Source: Bacteroidota bacterium (lineage in GTDB: Bacteria; Bacteroidota; Bacteroidia; Cytophagales; Hymenobacteraceae). From it: DNA of 12,593 nt. The stretch covers positions 1 through 12,593 of the forward strand of contig JAFADQ010000310.1 in NCBI GenBank assembly GCA_023424725.1, in the 5' to 3' direction. A program made the position numbers and the translations under genes. Under the pieces are notes generated by a model, which had not been told where the DNA came from, did no database searches, and saw only the letters and a program-made list of their open reading frames with translations. Below are positions 1-6,938 of this stretch, piece by piece; positions within the stretch are counted from its first letter, which is position 1, and every line of letters begins with the position of its first letter.

Positions 1-266
1 GAGCGGGCCAGTACGCTGTACCAAACCGGCGAAATGTGTCCGTTAGACAAAAAGAACAGATCTTCGCCGCGGCCTTCCATGCTAAAGTTTTCGGGGTTGT
101 GCTTTAGTACATGAAAGTACAGCGCCACGAAATAATCGGTGCAGCCCAAAGAGCCGCCCGGATGGCCCGAGTTAACAGCGTGCACCATGCGTACTATGTC
201 GCGCCTAACCTGCGAGGCAATGCCTTCCAGCTCTTCTATGTTTAATTGTTTGCGTTCCTGGGTCAT
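1..266 (-). CDS. Transketolase, N-terminal (ThDP-binding) subunit, partial
   Basis: The minus-strand frame opens with ATG at 266 and stays open to the window edge (88 codons visible), so the C-terminal part is missing. The product moves two-carbon ketol units between sugar phosphates in the pentose phosphate pathway, in the cytosol, with thiamine diphosphate. Visible motifs are SGHPGG (residues 33-38, His35) and LSNGH (residues 73-77, His77), which match the two cofactor-contacting histidines of transketolases. The wording around them (GHPGGSLGCTDYF, LSNGHISPVWY) resembles the short, split transketolases of Bacteroidota and archaea rather than the single-chain E. coli type. The C-terminal subunit would then be expected as the next gene to the left, outside the window (inference). 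A TACCTTTG box lies about 50 bases upstream. Confidence 0.9.
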   Translation of the reverse strand, partial: MTQERKQLNIEELEGIASQVRRDIVRMVHAVNSGHPGGSLGCTDYFVALYFHVLKHNPENFSMEGRGEDLFFLSNGHISPVWYSVLAR

Positions 267-316
267 TTTCTAAATTTTTGGTCGGCTACTTTCGCGGGTG
301 GCCGGTAAATTTTTCG

Positions 317-345
317 CAAAGGTAAGCAATTGTAGTTTCGGACAG
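317..345 (-). promoter_or_regulatory. Candidate Bacteroidota-type promoter of the transketolase gene
   Basis: On the minus strand TACCTTTG (324 to 317) matches the Bacteroidota -7 consensus TAnnTTTG exactly. At the -33 distance, 18 bases upstream, there is only CTG (345 to 343) instead of TTG. Transcription would start near 310, leaving a leader of about 45 bases before the ATG at 266. This would let transketolase be expressed independently of the peroxiredoxin gene upstream. Confidence 0.35.
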
Positions 346-382
346 GCAGCGAGGGCCAATTTTAAGGGCGCTACAGCCTAAA

Positions 383-835
383 TTACTGTTTCAGGATCTG
401 GTTTGTGTGCTCGCCTACTTTTACTTTGCCAATAATTTCTTCTATCACGCCGTTCTCGTCTATCACAAACGTGGTGCGGCTAATGCCCATGTATTTGCGG
501 CCGTACATGTTTTTTTCGCCCCAAACGCCATAATCCTGCACCATTTGCTTCTCAGTATCGGCCAATAAATCGAAGGGCAAATTAAATTTTGCTATAAATT
601 TCTGGTGCGATTTTTCATCGTCTACACTTACGCCAACCACCCGATAGCCTTGCTGTAAAAGATTATCGTAATTATCGCGCAGGTTGCAGCTTTGCGTAGT
701 GCAGCCGGGAGTATCGTCTTTTGGGTAAAAATAGATCACCAGTTTTTTACCGGCATAGTCGGCCAGGGTTTTCTCTTCGCCGTTCTGGTTTTTTATTCTG
801 AAACCGGGGGCTTTGTCGCCTTCTTTTAATGTCAT
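383..835 (-). CDS. bcp: Thioredoxin-dependent peroxiredoxin, PrxQ/Bcp family
   Basis: This 150-residue protein reduces hydrogen peroxide and organic hydroperoxides, using thioredoxin as electron donor, in the cytosol. The peroxidatic Cys45 sits in TPGCTTQSC and the resolving Cys50 follows five residues later on the same helix, which is the arrangement of the atypical two-Cys PrxQ/Bcp subgroup. Other family marks are the N-terminal GDKAPGF (residues 6-12), VIYFYPKDDTPGC (33-45), the GVSVDD strand (68-73) and the late RTTFVID segment around 120-126. The length is normal for Bcp and the ATG start places the family N-terminus correctly. It lies 75 bases downstream of hepT on the same strand. No clear TAnnTTTG box was found in that gap, so it may be read together with the genes upstream or from a promoter not recognised here. 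Confidence 0.95.
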   Translation of the reverse strand: MTLKEGDKAPGFRIKNQNGEEKTLADYAGKKLVIYFYPKDDTPGCTTQSCNLRDNYDNLLQQGYRVVGVSVDDEKSHQKFIAKFNLPFDLLADTEKQMVQDYGVWGEKNMYGRKYMGISRTTFVIDENGVIEEIIGKVKVGEHTNQILKQ

Positions 836-910
836 GTGGTGAGTGTTAAAATTAAAGTAAATGAAGTATTAATACTACATATTAGCTACTTAATTGTTTA
901 CAGATATAAG

Positions 911-1252
911 TTAATGCTGCTTTAATAAATGCTCTATTTCCAATTTTAGCTTCGGCAGATAGATAGTTATTATACCCCATATAATAACATCGTCTACTTT
1001 ATCGTAGCCGTGAATTACCCAATTTCTTGTGTCAATAATCTTTCTCGAATTTTCGATTTTAACAGAAGGATCAGCTTTAAGTATGCGGCTCATGGCCTCA
1101 CCTAAAATCTCTATTTCTCTTTCAACTGCTCTTCTTAAAAGCTTATTTTCCTGATACTTTGCAAAATCCCTTTCGTTACCTAAATATTCGTTAATAGAGT
1201 TAATCGAAGTATAAATGTCGAAAAGGTATTTTTTAACCTCATGCTGCTTCAT
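911..1252 (-). CDS. hepT: HEPN-domain toxin of HepT type (DUF86)
   Basis: This small 113-residue, largely helical protein carries the HEPN ribonuclease signature RNWVIHGY: Arg76, His81 and Tyr83, that is R-x4-H-x-Y. In characterised HepT toxins the Arg and His form the RNase site of the dimer, and the Tyr is the residue that the partner MntA modifies with AMP to silence the toxin (established for the Shewanella oneidensis pair). All three residues are intact here, so a working toxin is likely. Its start overlaps the end of the nucleotidyltransferase gene by 14 bases, which implies translational coupling with the antitoxin made first. The RNA target cannot be read from sequence. Members of this family were once annotated simply as DUF86. 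Confidence 0.88.
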   Translation of the reverse strand: MKQHEVKKYLFDIYTSINSINEYLGNERDFAKYQENKLLRRAVEREIEILGEAMSRILKADPSVKIENSRKIIDTRNWVIHGYDKVDDVIIWGIITIYLPKLKLEIEHLLKQH

Positions 1253-1550
1253 ACATCAACTCTTTAGTATTGTTTATACTGGCTATAAAATAAGGGTTCG
1301 ATAAGGTCCGCTCTGTTACGATATCAATTTCACGGTTAAATAACTCGCGAAGTTTGTAGTGAAGAGCAAAATAGTTTTCGGTATACTCGGTAATGGTTAA
1401 ATCGTCCTGAAAAGAGATTAAAAAATCCAGGTCACTATTCTCCCCAAAATCGCCTGATACAGCAGATCCGAAAGCATACAGACGTTTTATTTTTAAATCT
1501 TTGCATATCTTTTTTACGTCTTCTAAATGATGCCGAAGGATAGGTTGCAT
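1239..1550 (-). CDS. mntA: MntA-type minimal nucleotidyltransferase antitoxin
   Basis: A 103-residue minimal nucleotidyltransferase. The Pol-beta-superfamily signature GS-x10-DxD is complete: Gly28-Ser29, then Asp40 and Asp42 (SDLDFL). A third acidic residue, Asp76 in REIDIV, fits the third metal ligand. In known pairs MntA transfers AMP from ATP onto the HepT tyrosine and so neutralises the toxin, which makes this an antitoxin acting as an enzyme rather than by simple binding. It is the upstream gene of the pair and overlaps hepT by 14 bases. It begins 49 bases after the stop of the M23 peptidase gene on the same strand. No recognisable Bacteroidota promoter box was seen in that short gap. 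The ATG at 1550 gives a normal length for the family. Confidence 0.88.
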   Translation of the reverse strand: MQPILRHHLEDVKKICKDLKIKRLYAFGSAVSGDFGENSDLDFLISFQDDLTITEYTENYFALHYKLRELFNREIDIVTERTLSNPYFIASINNTKELMYEAA

Positions 1551-1599
1551 TGGCTATTAATTATTCAGGTGAAAGAAAACTTTTATCGGTTTAATAAAT

Positions 1600-3492
1600 T
1601 TACAACACCGTTTTATATACCGCCTCATTACCTGCTCTATCTGTTACAGTAAGCACGAAATTGCCCTTCAGAGGTTTGGTTTTGTCAAGCTTCTCAGAAA
1701 AAATAAGCGCTTCTTTATGCTCAAACTTCATAAGCAGCCACTCGCCGTTAAGCTCGGCGCGCCAGCTGGCAATGCCCGATAAATTATCGCGTATCCGGAA
1801 GCTTACCTGGTTTATAGTTCGGCCAACCGGAGCAATTGTAGGTGGTTTGTCGTCTGTCTTTATGCCGAATTTGCCGAAGTTTCGGGTAGAAAAACTGATG
1901 TTGTCGTTTTCCCATTTGCCGCCTTCGTTGGCACTGGAATTTCCCCAGCCAAGCGCATACGCCGACGTTCTGGTTTTATCTTCTACCGGGCCGGCGTTTT
2001 TTAGCGTCATTTTATAATAACCTGCCAGGGGCACCAGCACATCGTTAAACTCCCAGGTGCCGTTGTAGCGGCTGTGCGTTAAATATAGCGTATCGAATAG
2101 GCAGCCCTCCGGAAAAGCAAGATCGGCGTGGGCGTTATGAAAGCTAAAATCGGCGGTAGAGGGCACTATTTGCTGAAACGTAAACTGCAGGCTTCTGCCG
2201 CAAAAAGTTAACGAATCGGGCAGGCCGCCGCGCAGGTCGTACAAATAAACCGTGCGGCCCTGGTGCGTGTAGCTGGGCAACAAATCGTAGCGAATGTTTT
2301 TAACATACAGCTCGGCATTGGTGGCATGGCGCGAGGTGTCGGTGGCGGTAACTTTTAAAAAGTTTTCCTGTACCTCGTAGGTGATTTTGGGCTTCAGAGG
2401 TTTTGGCGCGCGGCTGTTAGTATACACGTTTTTCTGGCCTTTTACTACAGCGTTTAAAATGCTGCGGTTGCCATGAAAATCTTCTACAACCAGCTGTACT
2501 GTGTAAACCGAATCGGGAGAGATTTTTACAAAGCCTTTGCGTACCGTGTTGCTGTAAATGTTCAGTTCGTTGCCATCTTCCAGGTAGCAATTCTGAAAAA
2601 ACCGGCCGGTAGTTTTGTGCACCCAAAAATCGGTATGCTTTAAAATATGCCTCGATTTGGCAAAAGGTATTTTGGTTAGATTAAATGCAAATACAGAACG
2701 GCCGTTAACCTTCATATCTGCCGATACCATTCCGTTTTTATTGGCCGCGCCATCTAACCTGTCGAAAGCGGAGAATGAAAAACCAACATCTCCGTGGGCG
2801 AAAATGGTATCGGTTATGGTATAGTTAGCGCCGCGTTTCACGGCCTTGTATTCTTCCCACTCAAAACGGTTATTCACTCTTGAATCTATTTTTAGCGGCC
2901 GCACGCCAAGGGCTAAAATAGTAGGCGGAGTTTTGTCTATCACTTCTGTAAATCCATACAAAAGCGGGTTTAACAGATTGCCTTTTTCGTCGCGCACCTC
3001 AAAGTGCAGATGCGGACCGCCCGAGCCGCCCGTGTTGCCCGAAATGCCTATAACCTGACCGCGGTTTACCGGAAATTCTGTAGGCTTAAAAAACAATTCC
3101 AGATCGAAAACCTGCCGCTTGTATTGCTCTTTAAGTATGTGCGTGGCCAGCGGTTCGCCAAACTCGTGCAAATGCGCGTACGTGGTTATCAGCCCGTTTG
3201 GGTGCGTAATATAAATAAGGTTGCCGTAGCCGTAGCTAGATTGTTTTACGCGCGAAATGTAGCCATCGGCGGCAGCCAAAACAGGCAGGCCAATTTTGCC
3301 GTCGGTTTTAATATCTATACCGCCATGAAAATGGTTAGGCCGCAGCTCGCCCATCGTGCCCGACAAAAAATTCTGTGTGCCCGGCCTTATCGGGAACAGG
3401 AAATACCCTACGGAGTCCGTTTTTTGTGCCGTTGCAGGCAAACAAAGCAGCCCTGTAACAAATAAGAGCAGCCGTAATTTATTTAATATCAA
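1600..3492 (-). CDS. Secreted M23-family (LytM-type) metallopeptidase
   Basis: A 630-residue secreted protein with a Sec signal peptide (hydrophobic residues about 6-18, likely cleavage after ATA near residue 22). The peptidase M23 domain spans roughly residues 40-175. HFHGGID (54-60) gives zinc ligands His56 and Asp60, YAHLHE (105-110) holds another conserved His, and GPHLHFEV (159-166) gives the HxH pair His161/His163. All catalytic residues are present, so it probably cuts peptide cross-links in peptidoglycan. The remaining ~450 residues are a long extracytoplasmic extension that ends in a TDRAGNE motif typical of Ig-like repeats. The frame has a stop two codons before TTG at 3492 and no ATG before residue 47, which is past the signal peptide, so TTG is the start. 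It overlaps the FAH gene by 14 bases, which suggests coupled translation. Confidence 0.88.
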   Translation of the reverse strand: MILNKLRLLLFVTGLLCLPATAQKTDSVGYFLFPIRPGTQNFLSGTMGELRPNHFHGGIDIKTDGKIGLPVLAAADGYISRVKQSSYGYGNLIYITHPNGLITTYAHLHEFGEPLATHILKEQYKRQVFDLELFFKPTEFPVNRGQVIGISGNTGGSGGPHLHFEVRDEKGNLLNPLLYGFTEVIDKTPPTILALGVRPLKIDSRVNNRFEWEEYKAVKRGANYTITDTIFAHGDVGFSFSAFDRLDGAANKNGMVSADMKVNGRSVFAFNLTKIPFAKSRHILKHTDFWVHKTTGRFFQNCYLEDGNELNIYSNTVRKGFVKISPDSVYTVQLVVEDFHGNRSILNAVVKGQKNVYTNSRAPKPLKPKITYEVQENFLKVTATDTSRHATNAELYVKNIRYDLLPSYTHQGRTVYLYDLRGGLPDSLTFCGRSLQFTFQQIVPSTADFSFHNAHADLAFPEGCLFDTLYLTHSRYNGTWEFNDVLVPLAGYYKMTLKNAGPVEDKTRTSAYALGWGNSSANEGGKWENDNISFSTRNFGKFGIKTDDKPPTIAPVGRTINQVSFRIRDNLSGIASWRAELNGEWLLMKFEHKEALIFSEKLDKTKPLKGNFVLTVTDRAGNEAVYKTVL

Positions 3493-4090
3493 AGCTTAGT
3501 AAATTTTCTTCTTCCAGAAATGCCTCTAACCTGTCGCCTACTTTTACAGGCCCTACACCCGATGGTGTTCCGGTAAATATAATATCGCCTTTGCGCAGCG
3601 TAATAAACCGCGAGATGTACGATATTATCTCCCCGAAATTATGGATCATTTGCGAAGAATTACCTTTCTGCACCTCTTTTCCGTTAAGTTTTAATGAGAA
3701 GTTAATGTTGCCCAGATCGGCAAAGTACGTTACCGGCCTGAACTCAGAAACCGGAGCAGAACCGTTAAATCCTTTGGCCAGATCCCAGGGCAGGCCTTTG
3801 CTTTTTGCTTTGCTCTGCAGGTCGCGCGCGGTAAAATCTATGCCCACGCCAATGCCATCGAAATATTTGTGGCCAAACTGCGGATCTATGTTTTTACCTT
3901 CTTTGCCAATGCGCAAAATAAGCTCTACTTCGTGATGAATATCAGTACTAAAATCGGGGAAATAAAACGGCGCGTTGTTCCGGAGCAGGGCCGTATCGGG
4001 TTTTAGAAAAATTACCGGTTCTTCCGGAACTTCGTTTTGCAGTTCTTTAATGTGCTCGCTATAATTTCTGCCTATTGCCAGAATTTTCAT
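3479..4090 (-). CDS. Fumarylacetoacetate hydrolase (FAH)-family protein, FAHD1/YcgM-like
   Basis: A 203-residue single-domain FAH-fold enzyme, the length typical of the FAHD1/YcgM branch (acylpyruvate hydrolase, oxaloacetate decarboxylase, or isomerases of aromatic degradation). The motif HHEVEL (52-57) supplies the metal ligands Glu54 and Glu56. GIDFTARD (83-90) supplies Asp85 as the third ligand for Mg2+ or Mn2+. The conserved GLPWDLAKGF stretch (99-108) and FTGTPSGVG near residues 173-181 complete the family pattern, and the N-terminal IGRNYSEH matches as well. The exact substrate cannot be decided from the sequence. It is the first gene of the left-hand minus-strand group and overlaps the secreted M23 peptidase, although the two functions have no obvious link. 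Confidence 0.9.
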   Translation of the reverse strand: MKILAIGRNYSEHIKELQNEVPEEPVIFLKPDTALLRNNAPFYFPDFSTDIHHEVELILRIGKEGKNIDPQFGHKYFDGIGVGIDFTARDLQSKAKSKGLPWDLAKGFNGSAPVSEFRPVTYFADLGNINFSLKLNGKEVQKGNSSQMIHNFGEIISYISRFITLRKGDIIFTGTPSGVGPVKVGDRLEAFLEEENLLSFDIK

Positions 4091-4119
4091 AGAATGTAAA
4101 AGTTTAAGTTAAATATGCT

Positions 4120-4142
4120 GCAGGCATCAAAAATGCCCCTGC
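4120..4142. other. Small inverted repeat in the leader of the FAH gene
   Basis: GCAG-GCAT, a five-base loop CAAAA, then ATGC-(CC)-CTGC forms an eight-pair hairpin with a two-base bulge. It lies between the candidate promoter box at 4150-4157 and the ATG at 4090, so it could fold in the 5' leader of the FAH transcript. There is no T-tract, so it is not a typical terminator. A role is speculative. Confidence 0.25.
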
Positions 4143-4149
4143 CGGAACC

Positions 4150-4157
4150 CAAAAATA
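4150..4157 (-). promoter_or_regulatory. Candidate -7 promoter box for the FAH gene
   Basis: On the minus strand TATTTTTG matches TAnnTTTG exactly and lies 60 bases upstream of the FAH start codon. The expected -33 position (about 4177-4179) reads TGG, so the upstream element is poor. It is the nearer of two candidate boxes in this divergent gap. Confidence 0.3.
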
Positions 4158-4263
4158 CAATAAACCTATGGTTATGCCAGCCTTGTTATAAAATCATTCC
4201 TTTAAAAAATAGCTTCTTCCTATATCCTTATCGGGCAATACTTACGTACTAACGGTATAAGAA

Positions 4264-4292
4264 CAAATGTAAAATATAAGATCTATACAAAA
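4264..4292 (-). promoter_or_regulatory. Second candidate minus-strand promoter in the divergent gap
   Basis: On the minus strand TTTTG (4292 to 4288) is followed after 16 bases by TACATTTG (4271 to 4264), an exact TAnnTTTG match. The spacer is slightly shorter than usual. It would drive the FAH gene with a long leader of about 165 bases and would overlap the start of the M48 gene on the other strand. No comparable box was found for the plus-strand M48 gene. The rest of the gap (4091-4291) is AT-rich with no gene. Confidence 0.25.
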
Positions 4293-5092
4293 TGGTGTTA
4301 AAGCGATTGTTGAGTTTGTCGTTTATCTGGTTTTTGTGTGCCTGCTCTTCGGTACCGGTTACTGGCCGGCGCCAGCTAAAACTTGTGCCAAGCTCAGAGC
4401 TTCAGGCCATGAGTTATACCAGTTACCAACAGGTTTTGGGCGAAAGTAAAGTGGTGCAGGGAACCGCAGCCGCTAACCTGGTAAAGTCTGTAGGAGGCAA
4501 TATTCAGCGTGCCGTAGAGCAATTTATGCGTCAGGAAGGCGATGCCGACAAGCTGAAAGGCTACCAATGGGAGTTTAATTTAATAGAAGATAACCAGGTA
4601 AACGCATGGGCAATGCCCGGCGGTAAAGTGGCTGTTTATACAGGTATTTTGCCGGTTACACAAGACGAAACCGGCCTTGCCGTAGTAATGGGCCACGAAG
4701 TTGCGCACGCCATTGCCAACCACGGCGGCGAGCGCATGAGCCAGCAACTGGCCACGCAACTGGGCGGCGTTGGGCTAGCGGTTGCCATGCGAAACAAACC
4801 TGCCGAAACCCAAAATATGTACATGGCGGCATTTGGTTTAGGCTCTCAGGTGGGTATTTTGTTGCCCTACAGCCGTTTGCAAGAATCGGAAGCAGATAGG
4901 TTAGGGTTGATATTTATGGCTATGGCCGGCTACGACCCCGCGGCGGCTGTTCCGTTTTGGCAACGCATGGCGGCGCAGGGCGGGGGCAATTCTACCCCAG
5001 AACTTTTATCTACCCATCCGGCCCCGCAAACCCGCATTAACGACCTGAAAAAATACCAGGCCGAAGCAATGAAGTATTATAAGCCAAGATAG
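4292..5092 (+). CDS. M48-family metalloprotease lipoprotein
   Basis: A 266-residue protein with an N-terminal hydrophobic stretch ending in a lipobox-like FLCAC (lipidated Cys18 expected), so it is probably membrane-anchored on the periplasmic side. The zinc site is HEVAH (135-139, Glu136 catalytic) and the third ligand comes from the ESEAD motif (198-202). The upstream AWAMPGGKVAVYTG (105-118) and the C-terminal THPAPQTRI are standard for single-domain M48 proteases of the LoiP/YcaL/Oma1-like group, which degrade misfolded envelope proteins. No TPR domain follows, unlike BepA. The lipoprotein gene downstream starts only 19 bases after the stop, so the two are very likely one operon. Exact substrates are unknown. 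Confidence 0.92.
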   Translation: MVLKRLLSLSFIWFLCACSSVPVTGRRQLKLVPSSELQAMSYTSYQQVLGESKVVQGTAAANLVKSVGGNIQRAVEQFMRQEGDADKLKGYQWEFNLIEDNQVNAWAMPGGKVAVYTGILPVTQDETGLAVVMGHEVAHAIANHGGERMSQQLATQLGGVGLAVAMRNKPAETQNMYMAAFGLGSQVGILLPYSRLQESEADRLGLIFMAMAGYDPAAAVPFWQRMAAQGGGNSTPELLSTHPAPQTRINDLKKYQAEAMKYYKPR

Positions 5093-5111
5093 ACCGGCAT
5101 TAAATATTTAT

Positions 5112-5690
5112 ATGAACGTTAGAAATTTTCTAAAATACATTTTTCCGTTTTTGATGCTTTCTGCAATGCTGTTAACCAGTTGCGGTAAAAAAAATACGTC
5201 TAAATCGGGCAGTGTTTTCGATATGCAGCACAGCAGCCCCGAAAAGGATAGTATAAGGCTGGTGATGGAAGAAAAGAAACGCCTCGGAAAAGTAGTTGGC
5301 CAGATAATTAAGGTAGATTCTGCAATACTGGTGGCAGACAAAATAATGCTGATGGAGCGCTTCACCAAAGAGTTCGGCGACGGAACCGTAGTTACCGATG
5401 TAATAATTGGGGCGGTTAGGCGCGATACCACGCAGGCGCCAAGGTTTTATCTGGTTGGGCAGGGGCGAAAGTATGGACGTTTCCAGATAATGGCGTTCGA
5501 GTTGTTTAGTTCAGACGATGGCCAGCTTTTTATAAACCGCATTAGCCAAAAACATATTTGCAAAGCCAACCGGTGCAAGTTTTGCTACTTTACCTACAAA
5601 GGCAACCGCATAATAGGCTGCGAGTGCAACGACGAAAAAAGCGGCCTGCAATGCATACACAGCATGAACGAGAAAAATACGTTTTACTAA
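5112..5690 (+). CDS. Putative lipoprotein of unknown function with a C-terminal Cys cluster
   Basis: I do not recognise this 192-residue protein. It starts with a lipoprotein signal: a hydrophobic run at about residues 9-22, then LTSC with lipidated Cys24. A charged Ser/Lys-rich linker and a short helical stretch (about 44-60) follow, then a mixed alpha/beta region (about 61-145). The C-terminus has a tight cysteine group: Cys150, Cys155, Cys158, Cys170, Cys172 and Cys181, flanked by His148 and His183. That is C-x4-C-x2-C, then C-x-C, then C, within about 32 residues. Such spacing could bind a metal or form disulfides in the periplasm; which one is unknown. It is 19 bases downstream of the M48 protease and is likely co-transcribed with it, so it might be a partner or substrate (inference). 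Confidence 0.75.
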   Translation: MNVRNFLKYIFPFLMLSAMLLTSCGKKNTSKSGSVFDMQHSSPEKDSIRLVMEEKKRLGKVVGQIIKVDSAILVADKIMLMERFTKEFGDGTVVTDVIIGAVRRDTTQAPRFYLVGQGRKYGRFQIMAFELFSSDDGQLFINRISQKHICKANRCKFCYFTYKGNRIIGCECNDEKSGLQCIHSMNEKNTFY

Positions 5691-5835
5691 CTCCTGATCT
5701 AAGCGCGGTTTATCTTTTTGCTCTTCGGAATTATAGAATCAGAGAATAAATTTCCTGAAGCTGCGGAGGCCAATTTTGATGGCGTAAGCGGGCAAATAAG
5801 CGGTAATCATTAATCTGTATAACCTTTAAAACCAA

Positions 5836-5862
5836 AAAAGGTGGCCCATTGCGCCACCTTTT
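5836..5862. terminator. Bidirectional intrinsic terminator
   Basis: AAAAGGTGGC (5836-5845), a seven-base loop, then GCCACCTTTT (5853-5862) forms a perfect 10-bp stem with a T-rich run on both outgoing strands. It lies between the convergent ends of the lipoprotein gene (5690) and the exonuclease gene (5888) and can serve both. The rest of 5691-5887 holds nothing recognisable. Confidence 0.85.
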
Positions 5863-5887
5863 CTTATTTCAAAAAATTCTTATTACC

Positions 5888-6700
5888 CTAAGCCAGGGCG
5901 CTTTTTGCCATCCGCAGCCTTATTTTGGTCATTACTTTTTTGGTGTATAGTGGGAAATCGGCCTTCATCATCCAATCGTAATAGCTGGGCTCTTTCTTTA
6001 GTATTTCCTCCACGGTTTTGCCTTTGTATTTGCCGAAGTTGAAGGTTTCCTGGCCGGCATCGTTATATTGCAATTGCCCGGCAAGGTCGGCGCTTTTTTG
6101 CGCGGTGGCGGCGTGCAGCACGGCCATGTCGTTTTGTACCGGAAAATAATCTATGTGGTCTTTTCCGGTAACCGGCTGGGCTTCGTATTTTTCTACCTGC
6201 GCTTTTAAAACCTCGTAGCTGGCAAGGGTATCGGCCTCGGCAGAGTGCGCATTCTCCAGCGATTTTCCGCAGTAAAATTTATAAGCGGCCGATAAAGTGC
6301 GCGGCTCCATTAAATGGAAGATCTTGCAGGCATCTACCACATTGCGGCCATCCATACTAAAATCTATGTTGCAGCGCAGAAACTCCTCGGCCAATACCGG
6401 AATATCGAATTTTATAAGGTTGAAACCACCTAAATCGCAGCCTTTTATAAAATCGAAAATAAAGTGGGCTTTCTGCGCGAAGGTTGGCGCGTCGGCCACA
6501 TCGGCGTCGTAAATACCGTGTATCAGGCTCGATTCTATCGGAATAGGAACGGTAGGGTTTATCCGGATTGTTTTGGTGATTTCTTCGCCATTCGGCATCA
6601 CCTTCAGAAAGCAAGCCTCTACTATCCGGTCGCGGCTAATGTCGATTCCGGTGGTTTCGAGGTCGAAAAATACGATCGGTTTTTTGAGGTGAAGCTTCAT
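5888..6700 (-). CDS. DEDDh 3'-5' exonuclease (DnaQ-like) with ExoX-like C-terminal domain
   Basis: A 270-residue DnaQ-superfamily exonuclease that would remove nucleotides from 3' ends using two metal ions. ExoI is FFDLETTG (11-18) with Asp13 and Glu15, ExoII is GFNLIKFDIPVL (92-103) with Asp99, and ExoIII is NAHSAEAD (150-157) with His152 and Asp157, which makes it the DEDDh type. The nuclease domain fills about residues 1-175. After a linker, residues about 219-262 (FNFGKYKGKTVEEIL, then YYDWMM) match the small C-terminal module found in ExoX-like exonucleases. This points to DNA repair or processing rather than the replicative proofreading subunit (inference). No polymerase or helicase domain is attached. 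It follows the Mur ligase gene on the same strand after a 232-base gap containing repeats. Confidence 0.9.
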   Translation of the reverse strand: MKLHLKKPIVFFDLETTGIDISRDRIVEACFLKVMPNGEEITKTIRINPTVPIPIESSLIHGIYDADVADAPTFAQKAHFIFDFIKGCDLGGFNLIKFDIPVLAEEFLRCNIDFSMDGRNVVDACKIFHLMEPRTLSAAYKFYCGKSLENAHSAEADTLASYEVLKAQVEKYEAQPVTGKDHIDYFPVQNDMAVLHAATAQKSADLAGQLQYNDAGQETFNFGKYKGKTVEEILKKEPSYYDWMMKADFPLYTKKVMTKIRLRMAKSALA

Positions 6701-6702
6701 GC

Positions 6703-6726
6703 GGGTAGTGAGTGGTGGGTATTGGG
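6703..6726 (+). repeat. Left copy of a GGGTAGTG/TGGGTATTGGG inverted repeat
   Basis: GGGTAGTG (6703-6710) and GTGGGTATTGGG (6715-6726) recur in inverted orientation at 6922-6938. This copy abuts the exonuclease start codon on its upstream side. Both copies are built from the same short words. The gap between them (6727-6921) contains no gene, only a 7-bp hairpin TATTTCC-GCA-GGAAATA at 6841-6857 without a T-tract. Confidence 0.6.
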
Positions 6727-6921
6727 TATTGAAACTATTTCTGCTGTAACTTTTAGTTTTTGTGCTTGGTTCAGCCAGGCCGGAAATTAGTTAATATAGC
6801 GTCACTATCCGGACCGCCAAGCTCCCGCGTGGTTTTTCTTTATTTCCGCAGGAAATACATGAATATCAGGTTTTCTATTGGGTACTAGAAACCAGGCCAG
6901 AGCTTGGCGATCCGGAAAAAT

Positions 6922-6938
6922 CCCAATACCCACTACCC
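6922..6938 (-). repeat. Right copy of the inverted repeat, overlapping the mpl stop codon
   Basis: CCCAATACCCAC (6922-6933) is the exact reverse complement of 6715-6726, and CACTACCC (6931-6938) is that of 6703-6710. The copy includes the TAG stop of the Mur ligase gene (6933-6935) and the final glycine codon just before it. Confidence 0.6.

Noticed and set aside
3004..3465. 153-codon open frame on the plus strand
   Set aside because: It lies wholly antisense to the catalytic part of the M23 peptidase gene, whose motifs are clear, and its translation shows no recognisable domain.
5108..5431. 107-codon frame on the minus strand opposite the lipoprotein gene
   Set aside because: The plus-strand frame has a proper lipoprotein signal, a close operon position and a longer length; this one has none of these.
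5558..5749. 63-codon plus-strand frame overlapping the lipoprotein gene end
   Set aside because: It is an out-of-frame shadow of the Cys-rich region, without a plausible domain or its own promoter.
6841..6857. Hairpin TATTTCC-GCA-GGAAATA as terminator of mpl
   Set aside because: No T-tract follows on either strand, and the stem is short and AU-rich.
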